A stretch of 64,000 nucleotides of DNA from Petrosia ficiformis (GCA_947044365.1 OX345636.1:3120001-3184000), one strand, 5' to 3'; positions 30,945 through 42,749 are shown, counted from the stretch's first letter. Translations and numbers: made by a program. The notes: generated from the letters alone by a model not told the origin.

Positions 30945-31690
30945 CCGGTACTGAAAAATAATACTTAAAGAGCCGGTATAAGTAAAAGCAATCAATCTCG
31001 TTATGTACAGACATCCTAATTAAATGTGGGCGTGTTCTTTTTTCAACTATGTGGTTAGAAAAGCCCGTTCAGCTGTACATGTACTTGCCGTCGTAGAACG
31101 ACCAGGCTTCCAAAGCTAACTAAGGATCTGGCATAGGAGCTTGGTTATGATCTCAGTTGGAATTACTGACTTGCTGTTAGGATTTTTTCTTTTATGTCTG
31201 CATTCTTTTTCATTAGTAAGTGGGGGGTTTGGGGGGGCAGAGCCCCCCCCAGTTTAGGCCCTGGGATCCTTAGGGTTATCATCCATGCAGTTTGTGTTGG
31301 GAGAGATTTATAAGTATGTTGCAGTATATTATATATAAGTGTAGTGTCACGTGATCCAGTGCCGGCTCTTTAAGCTAAATTTTTCGGTACCGGGTCTCTA
31401 GTCACTGCCTTGATATTATCATGAATATTGAGTTTAGATGAAACAATGCAAACCAAATGGGGTAAGTAATGTTTACTGAATACTTAGTTATACTTTGGGA
31501 TCAATGGACAGGGCATTGTAAGGCTTCGGTGACATGGTTGATGAACTGATGAATATTTGTAGCCATTTAACCACTCTAGGGAACCTTGCAACGCATGACT
31601 ACTCTAGGGGCTCTTGGTGTGTATGACCCTTCTAGGTGCTCTTGTCATTAGGTAAACAATATTACAGTGCCCTGTCCATATATTATAGTT

Positions 31691-32157
31691 GCACTGTAAA
31701 AGCTGATTTGTTCTAACCAATTTGATTGGTTATATGAGTTTCATCTGCTTAATAGTGCCTTTTTATATGTTCTATATGAAGTAGCCAATAATATAAATTA
31801 TTTCTAATTGAAAATGCAATGTTTACTTCCGTTGTAAACACGTTTATTATGTTCCTAATGGGAAGTACAGATGTACTACCCATTAGGAACATAATAATCA
31901 TGTTTATGGTAGAAATTTAAAACATTATTCCCAATGGATAATACATCTGCATATTTATAACTCAAGTAAAATTGTATTCCTTATTATGGGATGTACTTTG
32001 TACTAGTCAATAATTATAGATCAAGATGAAAAGAAATAAATTATTACTACTTGTAATCATTACACAGCAAGTAAAGAAATCAGCATTGTCTTAGCAGGAG
32101 GAATTGAAACTCATGTAACCAAATAAGTGTTAAAATAACCCATTATTTTTTATAGTG
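31691..32157. mobile_element. MITE with CACTGTAAAA ends, copy 2
   Basis: Starts CACTGTAAAAGC and ends GTTAAAATAACCCATTATTT then TTTATAGTG, matching the ends of 13119-13878. A nested palindrome around 31850-31900 (CATTATGTTCCTAATGGG / CCCATTAGGAACATAATAA pattern) forms a strong hairpin inside it. Confidence 0.55.
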
Positions 32158-32361
32158 ATTCATACTTTGTGCTGTTTGTTAAAAGGACTGTTTGATATTA
32201 TGATGATTATTAATTGTAGACGAAAAAATGCAAACTAAATGATGGTACATGTAAAATCATACCTTGTGTATATAAATTGGAACTGAAACCTAATGAATTT
32301 TGTCCAGCAGTATGAATAGGTGTATTTTGTTGTAAATGTTAGGGGGTGAGTGATAAACTAG

Positions 32362-32644
32362 TGTTATAGGATGAGATATCCCCCGAGATGAGATGCCCCC
32401 CAGACACGTACTCCTAGTACCACATGTCTCCTTTCTGTTATGAATAATACCTGAAGACAAGTGTGATCCTAGTATATATGGAATAATAACAAGTTTAGGA
32501 GGGGGAACTTCCATCCAGTAGATGACAATTACACACATACTGCTAGGATTAGTTGTCATAGTAGCAATTATCTTAGGGACACAAAGTCTTAGGATTAGCT
32601 CTGCTGGGGGACGCAAACCTGTAGGGACAATATTTCCTGTTACA
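32362..32644. mobile_element. Non-autonomous Ginger-like MITE, 283 bp
   Basis: The ends TGTTATAGGATGAGATATCC and, in reverse, TGTAACAGGAAATATTGTCC match the two ends of the 28917-30944 element, with the same C-tracts and CCTAG motifs inside. The flanking tetramers are CTAG and CCAG (3 of 4 match). It has no integrase sequence, so it is an internal-deletion derivative mobilised in trans. Confidence 0.75.
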
Positions 32645-33120
32645 CCAGTATTTTATTTAAAATTGGATAATCAATCCTATTATGGTGGCAACAAATAGTA
32701 ATTTTTGGTATCCAGATATTCCCTTAGTTTAACGAACGAATATAAGGATATTTGCTTGGTTTCAGAAAAATTTTGTCATAACTCGTTTCTTGTGAGATAT
32801 CAAATATTAGCTCACCATTTTGCTGTTAATAGTTGCTATAGATGTTTATAACAACAGCCAAAGTTGTTTAAACTATCCATTCAGTACTGTACAGGTATAG
32901 AAAGCCGGTAACACGGAGCAAGAAACTTCTCTGCAGCCATTTTATCGTAATTATAATTTCACGTGTTCAGTTTTTGCACATGCACAAACATTAAACGAGT
33001 ATCTGGATGCTAAAAATACATTCGAATACCAAAGTAACAAACAAATATCTGAACGGAGCGAATATTCATTGCAGCCCTAATTCCTATACTGTGCCCAAAT
33101 GGTTGATTATATAATTTGCG
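32645..33120. other. No gene seen
   Basis: AT-rich, without recognisable frames or repeats. Confidence 0.35.
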
Positions 33121-33255
33121 TGCTGTTACACCACTCCCCCTTCTCTGTCTTCTCCTCTCTATTCTGTTATTAGACTGTATAAATTAACAAGTAAAAGTGA
33201 CACTGTACCTAAAATCAATCATTTGATGAGAACCTAAAAAGGCAGAAGAAGGTGA
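33121..33255 (+). pseudogene. Decayed copy of the U1A-like RRM1-end exon
   Basis: A CT-rich tract and TTATTAG acceptor are followed by AACAAGTAAAAGTGACACTG and GGCAGAAGAAGGTGAG, matching the 1604-1691 exon with its acceptor and donor, but with in-frame stops. Sequence at 34930-35060 matches the U1A intron at 7050-7170, and RRM2 exon copies lie at 40.4-41.0 kb. These are therefore parts of one duplicated locus. Confidence 0.75.
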
Positions 33256-33749
33256 GCCAAGGAATATACAATATACATATATACAAGACTGCATTTAGAA
33301 TTTATTTTGTGGGGGTGCAATACAGCTGTTTATGCCTATGGCACACCTCGGTGTAGGGGATTCTGAGGGTATGCTCACTGATGAAATGTTATATAATCTA
33401 ATCGTCCTGAGATCACTTCTGGTGAATTTTCAGATCAGAAGTGTTCTTGACAATGAGGTTATGAATTGTTGCCTTGTTAGCATAAATTAGGGTATCAACC
33501 ATACTGTTAATTGCTAATTATTGTCTGAATGGTGACTGTAGAAGTGTTGATAGTTTCTGTGCTGCCCATCATTGTCAGCACCTCAGTTCTGGCACATTGC
33601 ACAGCTCCATACACGCTGCCACATGCACATCAGCTGGTAGATTAATGGAAAAGTAGTACAAGATTTAAGTCACCAGAAAAGCTTACAGAGAGTGACGTTG
33701 AAGAAATTGTTGATGTGTGGAATGGAAATCACACAATAATACAGGTTCC

Positions 33750-34640
33750 CAATGATCTCAAGGGAGAAAAGAAGTCCACAGTTGTTTGTGCAGTTAAAAA
33801 TAGACCAGGTGGTGCTGAGGGATATTCATTTGCTGTTGCTTCTCCTTCAAGGCAGTCATGGAAACAGCACTACATTTAAAATGCCCCACTAACATCCATG
33901 CTACTGTAGTGAGCCTGCTAATTTGGTTTGAATCCAATCCACTGTTCACTCCTAACAGCAAAATGTGTGAAAAAAAAGACATCCTGCCAACTAAGCTCTT
34001 GCACAGCAAGCTGCATGATTCTGGCATTGTCCCAGACAATTGCAGAGATGTTTCTCTCATATATATTTCATTCTTTCACTGACTCTCTTAGCAATGTGCT
34101 TAGCTGTATGTCTTTCAGGCATCTCATATGGGAGCAGTACCTTGTTTTGTAGATCCACTCCACATCTAAAAAGTGTGCAGTTATAGTTATATTGCTCTAA
34201 TAGTCCATAGATCAGTGGTTATAGCAACATCTTTTGACACCAAAGCTCCCTTAAATTCATTACTGTAAAGTTGTAGTAACATGTGGCCAAGAAGGCACCT
34301 TGTATCCAGGTTCCAAATAGTTAAGCAGCTGTTGGAAACTTTTTCCATCAACCAGTCTCTTGACAAACTCTGCAATCATTTTAGTTATCATGTTTGCATG
34401 ATCTGGAGAGCACTTCTTTGCCTGGAACGGAGAAAGCTTCTTTTTTCTAGTTTCACTTGGTACAATTTTATTATACTCAACTCAATGCTTTGTTTCCAAA
34501 TGGTTCATCAAGTTCGATGTTCCCCCCTCCATAAGCCAGCTTTAATCCATCACATAGCTTGCATATGACCTTCTTTATCTTTTTCCCATTCACAAATTCC
34601 TCTGTCAACTAAAGTAGTCCCAAACAGGGCTAGTACGCTT
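33750..34640 (-). pseudogene. hAT-family transposase, degenerate
   Basis: Minus-strand pieces in hAT order: an IELDEPFGNKALS-like start (near 34510), FKGALVSKDVAITTDLWT (near 34210-34260), LQNKVLLPYEMPERHTAKHI (near 34150-34090), SEQWIGFKPN-like (near 33930), and VGHFKCSAVSMTALKEKQQQ (near 33890-33830). The order and the TTDLW and MPERHTA motifs are typical of hAT/ZBED transposases (RNase-H core). The pieces are in different frames with stops. Ends not identified. Confidence 0.75.
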
Positions 34641-34699
34641 CCTTGTAACCATCGTCTTCCTAACAATTTCACGCTACTCACTGGTATGCACATGCGCAA

Positions 34700-35607
34700 T
34701 TACCATGTGTAATCATGTGGCATCCATGTGGCATCCATGTGGCATCTGATCAGGTTATAGGATGCTGAATTTGGTATCCTGATACTGAGTAATCAAGCAG
34801 ATATATATACTAACGGAGCAAATATTCGTTGCAGCCCTAGTTATAATGAATACTAAAAATATTTGCACTAATTACATTATCATCACTGATGAGGCATGGT
34901 CTGAGTCACCAAATCCTTGTAATGGTTACTCAGTTGACCTTAAATGTTTTTTTAAAATCCTTTAAGATGTTATTGCATTGTCTAAAGGATTATGTGGGGC
35001 ACTCTGGTAACCAGTAAAGTCACCTGGCAGTAAGAAACTCAGTGACAAGTCATTTTAGTGTTGTAGCTATACAGTACTATTGTAACTTAATAGATACAGC
35101 CTAGCAGATATGTCTTCAAAACTATTTGATATTGGCTTGTTGTACTTAATTTTCATGGAGACCTCCTTCGACTATTTGAACTTCGTTTTAATCACCCTAG
35201 TCCATTAGGAATGAATGGCAATATGTGGTATCTCGAATTTCACATTCTGGACAGTTATACTCAATGGCTCTAAAATCATATGTGTGATGTCACAAGCAAC
35301 CACAATTTATCTCCATAATAACGACCTTATTACTTGACCCTCCCTCCCCTGCTGCAGATGATTAATATAATTATATACAATTTAGTTTATGCTATACTTA
35401 CGGGTGGGGTGTTTCATGAAACATTTGTCAGCTTTATAATTTGTGAAGTATACATGTTCAAAGTTTCTAACTTCCTTTGTTGGAAAGAGGAGTCATTAAG
35501 ACAACCATTGATGTAAACCTCGTGCTTCATTAGATGCAGGAAGAGTCTGGAATACTAAAAGAAGCCACACCTAGCGGCTTTCTTGCCCTTTTTGATAGGT
35601 TTAGTAT
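34700..35607. other. Part of the duplicated U1A-locus intron; no gene
   Basis: CATGTGGCATC is repeated three times at about 34718-34746. 34930-35060 matches 7050-7170 (TTTTTTTAAAATCCTT, GGATTATGTG, CACTCTGG). No frame of interest. Confidence 0.45.
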
Positions 35608-36055
35608 AGTGGAAACAAGTGTATATAGAGAAAAAAAACATCCCTATGACTGCTTTGTGGTGTCCACCATTCAGTAATCATGGCTGACTTTATCATGCCA
35701 ATACTACAACAGCCTACTATAGTTATTATTTCGATTATCTACTACCCTTACCTTTTAAGGATCTTCTAGAACTTTAGAAATATATTTCAGGAAGAATAGC
35801 CAGCTATTAGTTCCAGCTTCTACATAAGCTAGTAAAGCTACAGCTTTCTTTCTGCTGCTCTAGTCTGTAGAGCTTGAGCGCGCGTTCTATTACACGCCAC
35901 GCCCATTACTTGACCAAGCCCCCGGGAAAGACGTAACTTCCTTAACTACGTATACAACGCATACTCGTGTAAGTGACACAAGAATATATATATATATATA
36001 TATAGTTCGAACCCTTGGGAAAGCAATCATAGAAATGGCCCTACGGGCCATAAAA
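35608..36055 (+). mobile_element. MITE-1, copy 2
   Basis: Left edge GTGTATATAGAGAAAAAAAA then ATCCCTATGACTGCTTTG; right edge GGGAAAGCAATCATAG then ATGGCCCTACGGGCCAT. The GC-rich core (GCGCGCGTTCTATTAC, GCCACGCCCATTAC, CCCCCGGGAAAGACGTAAC) is the reverse complement of 15705-16139. A (TA)n tract lies near 35987-36004. Confidence 0.75.
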
Positions 36056-36329
36056 ATATTAGCGAGTGCTCATCCTTGCCACTTCGTAAAAAGTGTATAC
36101 ATGCTATGTGTGGAAGTCCAAGAGCGTCCAGTTTTTGAGGTAGAGCAGAGTAGGACACACAGACAGAAATTTTTCCAAGCCATTTGCTGTAACCTTTCCC
36201 GAAGGGGGGAGGGTCAATGATAAAAAATGAAAAATAAATTATGGATGACAGTAGAATTTGCATTCTATACTTCAAAAAAAATTGCATTATATTTTGGAGG
36301 GGTTTTTGGAGTTGCAACATTACATTTAA

Positions 36330-36796
36330 GGTTACGGTATACAGTTTGTTATTAATTATTCATGAGATACTTTTTTCCATTGTATCATAAACTGCAGTTT
36401 TTTAAAATAAAACTGTACAACAAACAATGAAAAGCTTACTGTAAAAAGTCACGATTTCTTTGGCACTTGTTTCTTGCTGTCTTATACTGAGCCCTAGAAC
36501 TGGAGATATAAAGTTTACTTGTCTCTTCAGACACCATTTTTACCCAGTCCATAACCACAGAAAGCTTCGTTTCTTGCCAATCTTTTGTTGTCATTGCAAA
36601 AACTCTTCGAGCCGCCCTGCCCACACCTGACTATAATTCGATAACACACAGTATACGACAGGAATTTCGGTAACCAGGGAATAAACTGACGCAAAAAAAT
36701 AGCATGCACTCACTTCCATTTTGATATGTAATCAGATGTAAGTGACTCACCCGCGCATCACGAGCATATTACGTGGGCAAACACTATACTGTAACC
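36330..36796. mobile_element. TTAA MITE-2, copy 2 (uninterrupted)
   Basis: Exact TTAA on both sides (36326-36329 and 36797-36800); ends GGTTACGGTATACAG and CTATACTGTAACC. It lacks the MITE-1 insert found in the 15657-16656 copy. The minus strand has a 62-codon frame containing DWVKMVSEETSKLY and YKTARNKCQRNRDFLQ, shared with the other copy. Confidence 0.85.
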
Positions 36797-37303
36797 TTAA
36801 AAAATCAATGAAACATCAATAATATTTCAGTCACTGTGGCGAATCAACTTGTTCAACCAACATGTATCAAGATAAACAAAAGTAAATCAATTTCCACACA
36901 AATCTACTTCTCTACTTGTATGAGTGCGTGTACAAGTAAAACTGTACACTACATGTATATACTTACACTAAAATAATTGTGGTTTGTATTGTAGAGGCTT
37001 TACACAATTTATTGGATGTTAACATGAAGCCAGGCAAATGACAACACTCCCACATAATAGCGTAAACATACCCACGTGAGGAGACATTGTTTAATATGTT
37101 AGTTGTGTAGAAATAGATTGTGTTTCGAAAGCTAGTAATGAAGAGTTCTCTGGGAAAAGGGATGTTCCTGAAGTTCTGAATGCCTGGAAGGATATTGTAT
37201 CACAGATTAGAGGTAATTCCAGAGTTATTGGGACAAAATGCAATGTATACTGACTGTAGTAGCTCGTGTACTTGAAGTAATACTTGTGGTTCCAACTGTT
37301 CCA

Positions 37304-37573
37304 CTAATAGAGCTGAGTTAACTTTCCCAATCCTGTTGGAATGGCTATAAAGACATCTCTTGGTTGTTTTACAAAAGCCTTCACTGCCTCTTCTTCTGGC
37401 TTGACTGAACTATAGCCCAACTGCAACTCATATTCCTGTATAATAGGCTTTATACTGTCGCTACTACTACAAATATATGCCATGGAAAAAGCTCTCTCAA
37501 TGCATGTGTTATGCATGGGTACACGCTTACGTATATTCTGATGGGCTCCCAACAGTGTTACAAATGAGTTCAT
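37304..37573 (-). pseudogene. RecQ-like DEAD-box helicase, N-terminal fragment
   Basis: The minus-strand frame ends LGYSSVKPEEEAVKAF, then DVFIAIPTGLGK. This is the Q-motif-like KPEQEEA region followed by a Walker A motif (xPTGxGK), as in RecQ-type helicases. After the motif the frame stops within a few codons, and no motifs II-VI are seen downstream. Pieces before the motif (RKRVPMHNTC) are not recognisable. A truncated fragment, possibly from a mobile or recently duplicated helicase gene. Confidence 0.65.
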
Positions 37574-37624
37574 AAAGTTGAACCAGACCCTCCCTTTTAT
37601 GGCGAGAGGCTGGGCTAACTAAAC

Positions 37625-38022
37625 ATGGATGAATTGCCTGAAAAGATATTAAAAGCCGTGAAAAAAAATGGAGTGAACTACAAAAAGAAAGCACACGTAG
37701 TCAACCTAAAAAGACAAAAACTGACAATTTTCACCAGTGTGAAAACTGTAACTGTTATAGATGCTGTACCCATCTGTGGGTGTGTGGTGAGTGTGGATTA
37801 AAAAGGAAACATTTCACAAATGGATTGACATTGACAAACAAGAGAAAGAGAGAAAAGATAGAAGAGATAGTAAATGAGAAGGTAGAGGATATAGTCGAGG
37901 AAAATATAACAGAGGAGGATATAGTAGAGGAGGAGAGTGTAGGAAATAAGGTGAAGGAGGAGGAGGAGATAGAAGAAATGAAGCTGAAGAACATTGTATA
38001 CTTTTTTAAATATTTTAAGTAA
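37625..38022 (+). pseudogene. Small Cys-rich protein, copy with homopolymer frameshift
   Basis: The start MDELPEKILKAVKK aligns with the intact 5122-5373 gene. A run of eight A near 37662 then puts the rest in another frame, where QCENCNCYRCCTHLWVCGEC and LKRKHFTNGL read open into a long Glu/Val/Ile-rich acidic tail (about 60 residues, likely helical) ending at 38022. The Cys/His/Trp pattern is fully kept. A one-base difference in the A run separates the two frames, so this could also be a sequencing error and the gene intact. Orientation is opposite to the 4.4-5.4 kb array. Confidence 0.6.
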
Positions 38023-38259
38023 ATTAAATATTAAAAGTAAATTAAATATTAAATTCACATTTAACCCTTAGAGCACTGAGCCTGTTTTTCAAAACTCTTC
38101 CCATTTCCAACACTGGCGACTCTATTGCATATATTTTGGCCACCGTTCACTTTCTCTACCCCAAACTTGGCTCCTTTTCCGACATGAAGTACTACTTCCA
38201 CCAACTTGCTTACCTGGACTCGAAAGTCCCCAAGCGTTTCATAGGATCGAATCAAATGC

Positions 38260-38460
38260 AGTGCTCTCCCTCTTTTGATTGGAACTGTGGCTAACAAAAT
38301 GACCCCACTGCATGTTGGCACCAGCTACACCCACGATTTCAGGTTTCACAGCAAGGGAAATGCCTCAGGTACCCACCAGCGCAGGTAACCATCAACTTTT
38401 TTAGCCACGTTCATCGGCTTGTGCTTGATGCCAATTACAAGCATTTAGAGAGCTTCGTGT
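38260..38460. repeat. Dispersed repeat, copy 2 of the 14211 family
   Basis: TGCAGTGCTCTCCCTC, AACAAAATGACCCCACTGCA and GGTTTCACAGCAAGGG align in direct orientation with 14211-14340. ACATGTATGTGACATCAGTG follows. Confidence 0.55.
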
Positions 38461-38649
38461 AGCTAGGAACACACGGCAAACCACGTAGGGGTGAAATGTC
38501 ACATATACATGTATGTGACATCAGTGCTCTAAATATATATACATTATTTAAAATTTGAAAGTAATAATATTAATTTTTAAATATTTTAATAATGTGTGCA
38601 GCCACTTACTGGACAATCTGGACAATGGGCCTCATCTGGTTTGACTTGT

Positions 38650-39755
38650 TTGGCTACGGTCCAACATATTTTGCTCAGCAATTTTTTTAATGCACTCCCG
38701 ATTCACCTCCCACAATCGGGCTACGGGACACTTCACCGGTTGCTAGGACATCACAGTCTGTGCTGCCTCTAAATTTGACTACAATGTCAGGCCTTGCATT
38801 ATAGCAGGTTGCCTCCTCTCCATTAGAATTAGTGGATAGCAAACACGCCACTTCAAGCCCCACACATTATAAATACCCTGACTGGCATGTAATTGAGCTT
38901 TGTGGAGGGCAAATTCAGTGATAGCTAAAAGCAATTGGCTGCCTGTTTGGTGATATGCATGAGTGAGTAAAAGTCGTGTCAACTTCCCACGCATCATCAG
39001 CAGAGACACAAATTTTCTGGTCTCGTAATTCTGGTTTTCTGTCCATTCTTTTGCCCAAGTTTCAAGTTTATTGCACAACCTACACTGGCATGAAACAGAT
39101 GAGGTTATACTTTAATTTATGGAATCTCTAGTATATCGTCATGTCCTCTGTTTCTGTTAGTACCTCTAGTAGTACAATTGAGAATAAACATATCTTGGAT
39201 ATATAAATTGTTTTTTTTAATGAGCCGACTGGTACACTTAAAGTGACATGCTCCAACACACCACAGATTAGTTTTGCTTCATCGTTGGTCATTTCAATAG
39301 CAGCAAGTTCATCAGTCGTGATATTCAATGGATTCAATCCCAAACTTGAAAGCATTTGTTGGTCAATTGTTCCCCTTACATATGAGGCTGCTATGCCACA
39401 TTGTCCTTTTTTATAAGCCACAGATTTAGCGAATATCTACAGTCAAGAGAAACAATTGTATTACTCAATTTAGTACAAGTTTAAAGTTATTTTAGCAACT
39501 TACGGGTTCATTTAAAAAAGAAATGCACAATACACTGGATTCAGTTTGATTCCTGTATCCCCTACTCCATTGCATAATACGACCCAGCTGATACTCCATC
39601 AAAGTCCCAATATTGAGCAAAAGACACACTGACGGACAAGAATGCCAGATTACAGTAACCCTCTGCTCTGCCAAATGCTGATGCGAGTTAAATATTTTGT
39701 CACCACTACACAGCAATGTACTAACCCTTCTCCCCAAACTGTCTACATATAACAT
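38650..39755 (-). CDS. Unknown spliced gene, partial or decayed
   Basis: At least three consecutive minus-strand blocks. The first (39755-39504) ends SFLNEP at a strong donor (gtaagt). A 67-bp intron (39503-39437) follows, then an exon in the same frame starting IFAKSVAYKKGQCGIAASYV at 39436. A third block starts after a CAGTGTAG acceptor at 39079 (LCNKLETWAKEWTENQNYET) and runs to about 38779. A later stretch in another frame (ARPDIVVKFRGS, DVLATGEV) vaguely resembles the D..GEx core of PD-(D/E)XK nucleases; this is weak. I do not recognise the family. The in-phase short intron argues that it is or was a host gene, while the late frame change suggests decay or a missed exon. Confidence 0.45.
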
Positions 39756-40409
39756 ATAATTATATATATATATATATATATATTAGGGCTGGGAAAAGGG
39801 TTCGAATCTTTGAACCTTCGTTCGTTTGCTATGCATTTGAAGCTTACTTACTCCCTTTGAAGCTTCGTTGCTATGCCCACTTTAATGTTTGCACGTACGC
39901 ACTTGTGCAATCTAAATGTGTGCTTCTGTCTTGTTTCTCTGTTCAGCGATGCTAAATCCAAGTAGAAACAGCAACAGGAACAACATTAGTACTCATTATA
40001 AAGCAATAATCCAGTTTTGGAGGTATTCTATAGCCAATCAACGTTAGAACAACATTGATTAAAAACATGTGCGAAGGTTTGAAATCTTCGAAGATTTATC
40101 TCACAGAACCAACCTGAGAAGATCTAAATTTTAAAACATTTCCTGCAGGAGCATACCTGCCAACCCCCTACAGGAGCACTGTCCTTCATACGATCAATCA
40201 TTTCACTCCCTAACACATTATCCTGTACGAAACCCTAATTTATATGCATTTCTTATCCATTGAGTCTTAATAGTTCATATAATTATATGTATATGATCTA
40301 GATACATACCTGTTCATGCACTTAGAATAGTGTAGATGTAAACATTTAGAAACTGAAGATTTATATAATTGTGTATAAACATTTTAATATTTGTGTTATT
40401 TTTTTGCAG

Positions 40410-40990
40410 GTTAGAGTGTTCCTAACAAGATATTATTTACCTCCTGAAACTAATGAGATGATGTTACACGTACTATTTGATCAATACAGAATGAATGCAT
40501 TAGAGGTATGGTTGATGACACAACTTCCTTAACTATGTATACAATGCATTACATAAGTGATACAATCATGTTAATACATATATTTTGAACTCGTGGAAAA
40601 GCAAGCATAGGGATAGCTTTATGAGCAATAATAATTATGATTTATCGTAATTATAAATGATGTGTATTATTAATATAGTCATACAATGACCTTCATTACA
40701 TGGTTGCTATTATAATTAATATATTAACTATACAATAATGTACCTATGTTTACATTTTCTGTAGTTTGTTCATGTAAACACTTGCTACTATTGAATATCC
40801 TAGAATAATTGTACTCTCTAATGATGATATAATGTTGTCAGAAGCTATTCTGTACAATGTGCTTCAGTCTTAACAATTATGGAATTTATTAATAATGTTC
40901 TTATCAATTATTAGATTTCCTGGTCTAAAAGAAGTTCATCTTGTTCCTGGCTGAAGTTAAGTGACATTACAAGATTTCAGAATTATTCCC
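40410..40990 (+). pseudogene. Decayed copy of the U1A-like RRM2 exons
   Basis: TTTTTTTGCAGGTTAGAGTG followed by TTCCTAACAAGATATTATTT, with CTCCTGAAACTAATGAGATG, matches the 9788-9872 exon, with a 14-base deletion in the NLP region. CAATTATTAGATTTCCTGGT at 40907 then matches the last exon, but TGA follows LVPG and the middle is deleted. The intron between is short (about 430 bp) and has no minisatellite. Upstream 40100-40400 matches 9480-9780. Confidence 0.85.
40505..40640 (+). mobile_element. MITE-1 fragment in the U1A pseudogene intron
   Basis: CACAACTTCCTTAACTATGT, ATACAATGCATTAC and GGAAAAGCAAGCATAGGGAT match the right half of MITE-1. It sits at the place that holds the minisatellite in the intact gene's intron. 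Confidence 0.6.
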
Positions 40991-40999
40991 ACACATTCC

Positions 41000-42240
41000 A
41001 CGAACACCATCTGAATGTCTTTGATCATCAAAGACATTGAAATTTGAAAAACCAATACAACACATTTTTGAGTTCATTTTGATATTGAAACGTATAAGAT
41101 ATGGACATTTTAGTCCAATATTATGCACTCAGCTATTACAACCACCAACCAAAATCTGATGATGTGATGATATCATTATATAAACCTGTGGTTTACTTTG
41201 ATGTTTTGCCATATCGGGATATATGCACTTACTGGAAACTGATGATATCGCTTCAAACGATAGGTATACCTCATTGAGGGAACTAATGATTTCTTGAAGT
41301 TATGTGCTTGTATGGTTTTACTGTTTTGTAGCTTAGAGACAATGCAATCAGCCTAGGCATATATGAAATTTTGAAGTAATCTATATTGCACATAATTTAA
41401 TATACATGCTGATGCTCTCCAATAGTTTGTAAAACGTGAAACAATGTAAGCTATGTAACATGAGTACACTTTAAGAAATACTTTATTTCGTAGGTTATAG
41501 GATTTACATGTACCTTATTTGCTAAGCATCTTGAATCATGTTTCTTATAGAAATTTGTCTTTCCTTCATTGAATGAAAATAATTTTGTAGTGCACTACAC
41601 AGTGTTTGTTGTGGCTGTTTACAAGCTACTAAACAGGGATAAGCTAATACCTTTATTTCCTACAGTGTTATACATGTACTTTCAATTAGGAAAGACAAAT
41701 AGTTGAGATGTGACATTAATTAGTTTTATCAGGAGTGTATGTGTGGCTAGGAGCATCCAACTGACACACATGCACACAAATCTTTCATCTTAGCTCGTGG
41801 TAGTATATGTGTATATTCATGTGTGCGTACTTAAGACAGCTTTGTTTGTGTGCATAGTCAATATTTTAATTGTTTCTTTAATTTTTGTATTTATCACTTT
41901 CAATAATTAAAGAATGGTTAACTACAGGTAAGGGTAGAAACAAAAGTAATATTATGATGGAGGGTGAGGATAGTCCATCATGTAAGTGTAAATATACTTA
42001 TATATAATTATGTATACAGAGGATGTATTTCTACTCAGCTGTTAATATCAGTACAATCAATATTAATAACCAATGCTAGCTATAGTGATACATGCATGTC
42101 AATTTTATTCTTAATGATCATTACAAAATCCAGACGTTTGTTTGCCACAGTTTAAGTACATGTGATAATATTGTTGTACAAGTGTGTATATATATAAATT
42201 TATATATATAGCTAGGAGGAGTGTTTTACCCATTCATCAG
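41000..42240. repeat. Segment duplicated at 52930-53720
   Basis: ATAAACCTGTGGTTTACTTT, GAAACAATGTAAG-type and TTTAAGAAATA segments, and the GGAAAGACAAATAGT region, recur in the same order at 52930-53720. Sequence 39890-40040 likewise matches 52770-52900 (AGTAGAAACAGCAACAGGAA). No gene. Confidence 0.65.
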
Positions 42241-42492
42241 CCGTATGCAATTAAGGGTTGGACTCTCCTTCGAGACTTCACTCCCGGTTTTATTGAAATT
42301 CTTAATATATAGTAATAAAAAGCAAATGAGACTAATAATTGTAGCCAATTACGAAGAGTAAATGCAACAACCCATCAGTTTTTACAGTATGGCACAATAT
42401 TCACACGCATCAAAAAGTGATGATTATTATGAAATAAAAGTTTTTAATAACCCTTAATTTTTATTATAATTACAAATTAAAGGAAACTAGAC

Positions 42493-42525
<33 letters not shown>

Positions 42526-42749
42526 AATTTATAAAGCTGTTTGTGAAGTTTTGTCCAGAAATTCGCTGGTTTTCAAGAGATCTAATGTCCCCATAATTTG
42601 CATATTCATGACATACTACTGACTTCTTAGTGTTGATACGAATGGTGTGTTTGGGGCTGTTGCAATACGTTACTTAGGCAAAGTTGTTCTAAAGCCATGC
42701 TGTTTTAGCAAAAGCTAGTGAGGGTTCTGCACTTTAGTGCATTCATTTA

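Larger units (their letters stand above)
28897..31409. mobile_element. MULE-like MITE (about 480 bp) interrupted by a Ginger-like element
   Basis: Terminal repeats: GGCAGTGGCTAGAGACCCGG on the left, continuing after the insert as TACTGAAAAATAATACTTAA and AGAGCCGG; the right end in reverse is GGCAGTGACTAGAGACCCGG, TACCGAAAAATTTAGCTTAA, AGAGCCGG. That is about 48 bp per arm with few differences. TTGATATTA flanks it exactly on both sides (28888-28896 and 31410-31418). A 9-bp duplication with long arms fits Mutator-like elements. The same target without insert is seen near 32192-32200. Confidence 0.85.

Noticed and set aside
33858..34152. Two plus-strand ORFs of 74 codons
   Set aside because: Antisense to the hAT transposase pieces, which explain the sequence better.
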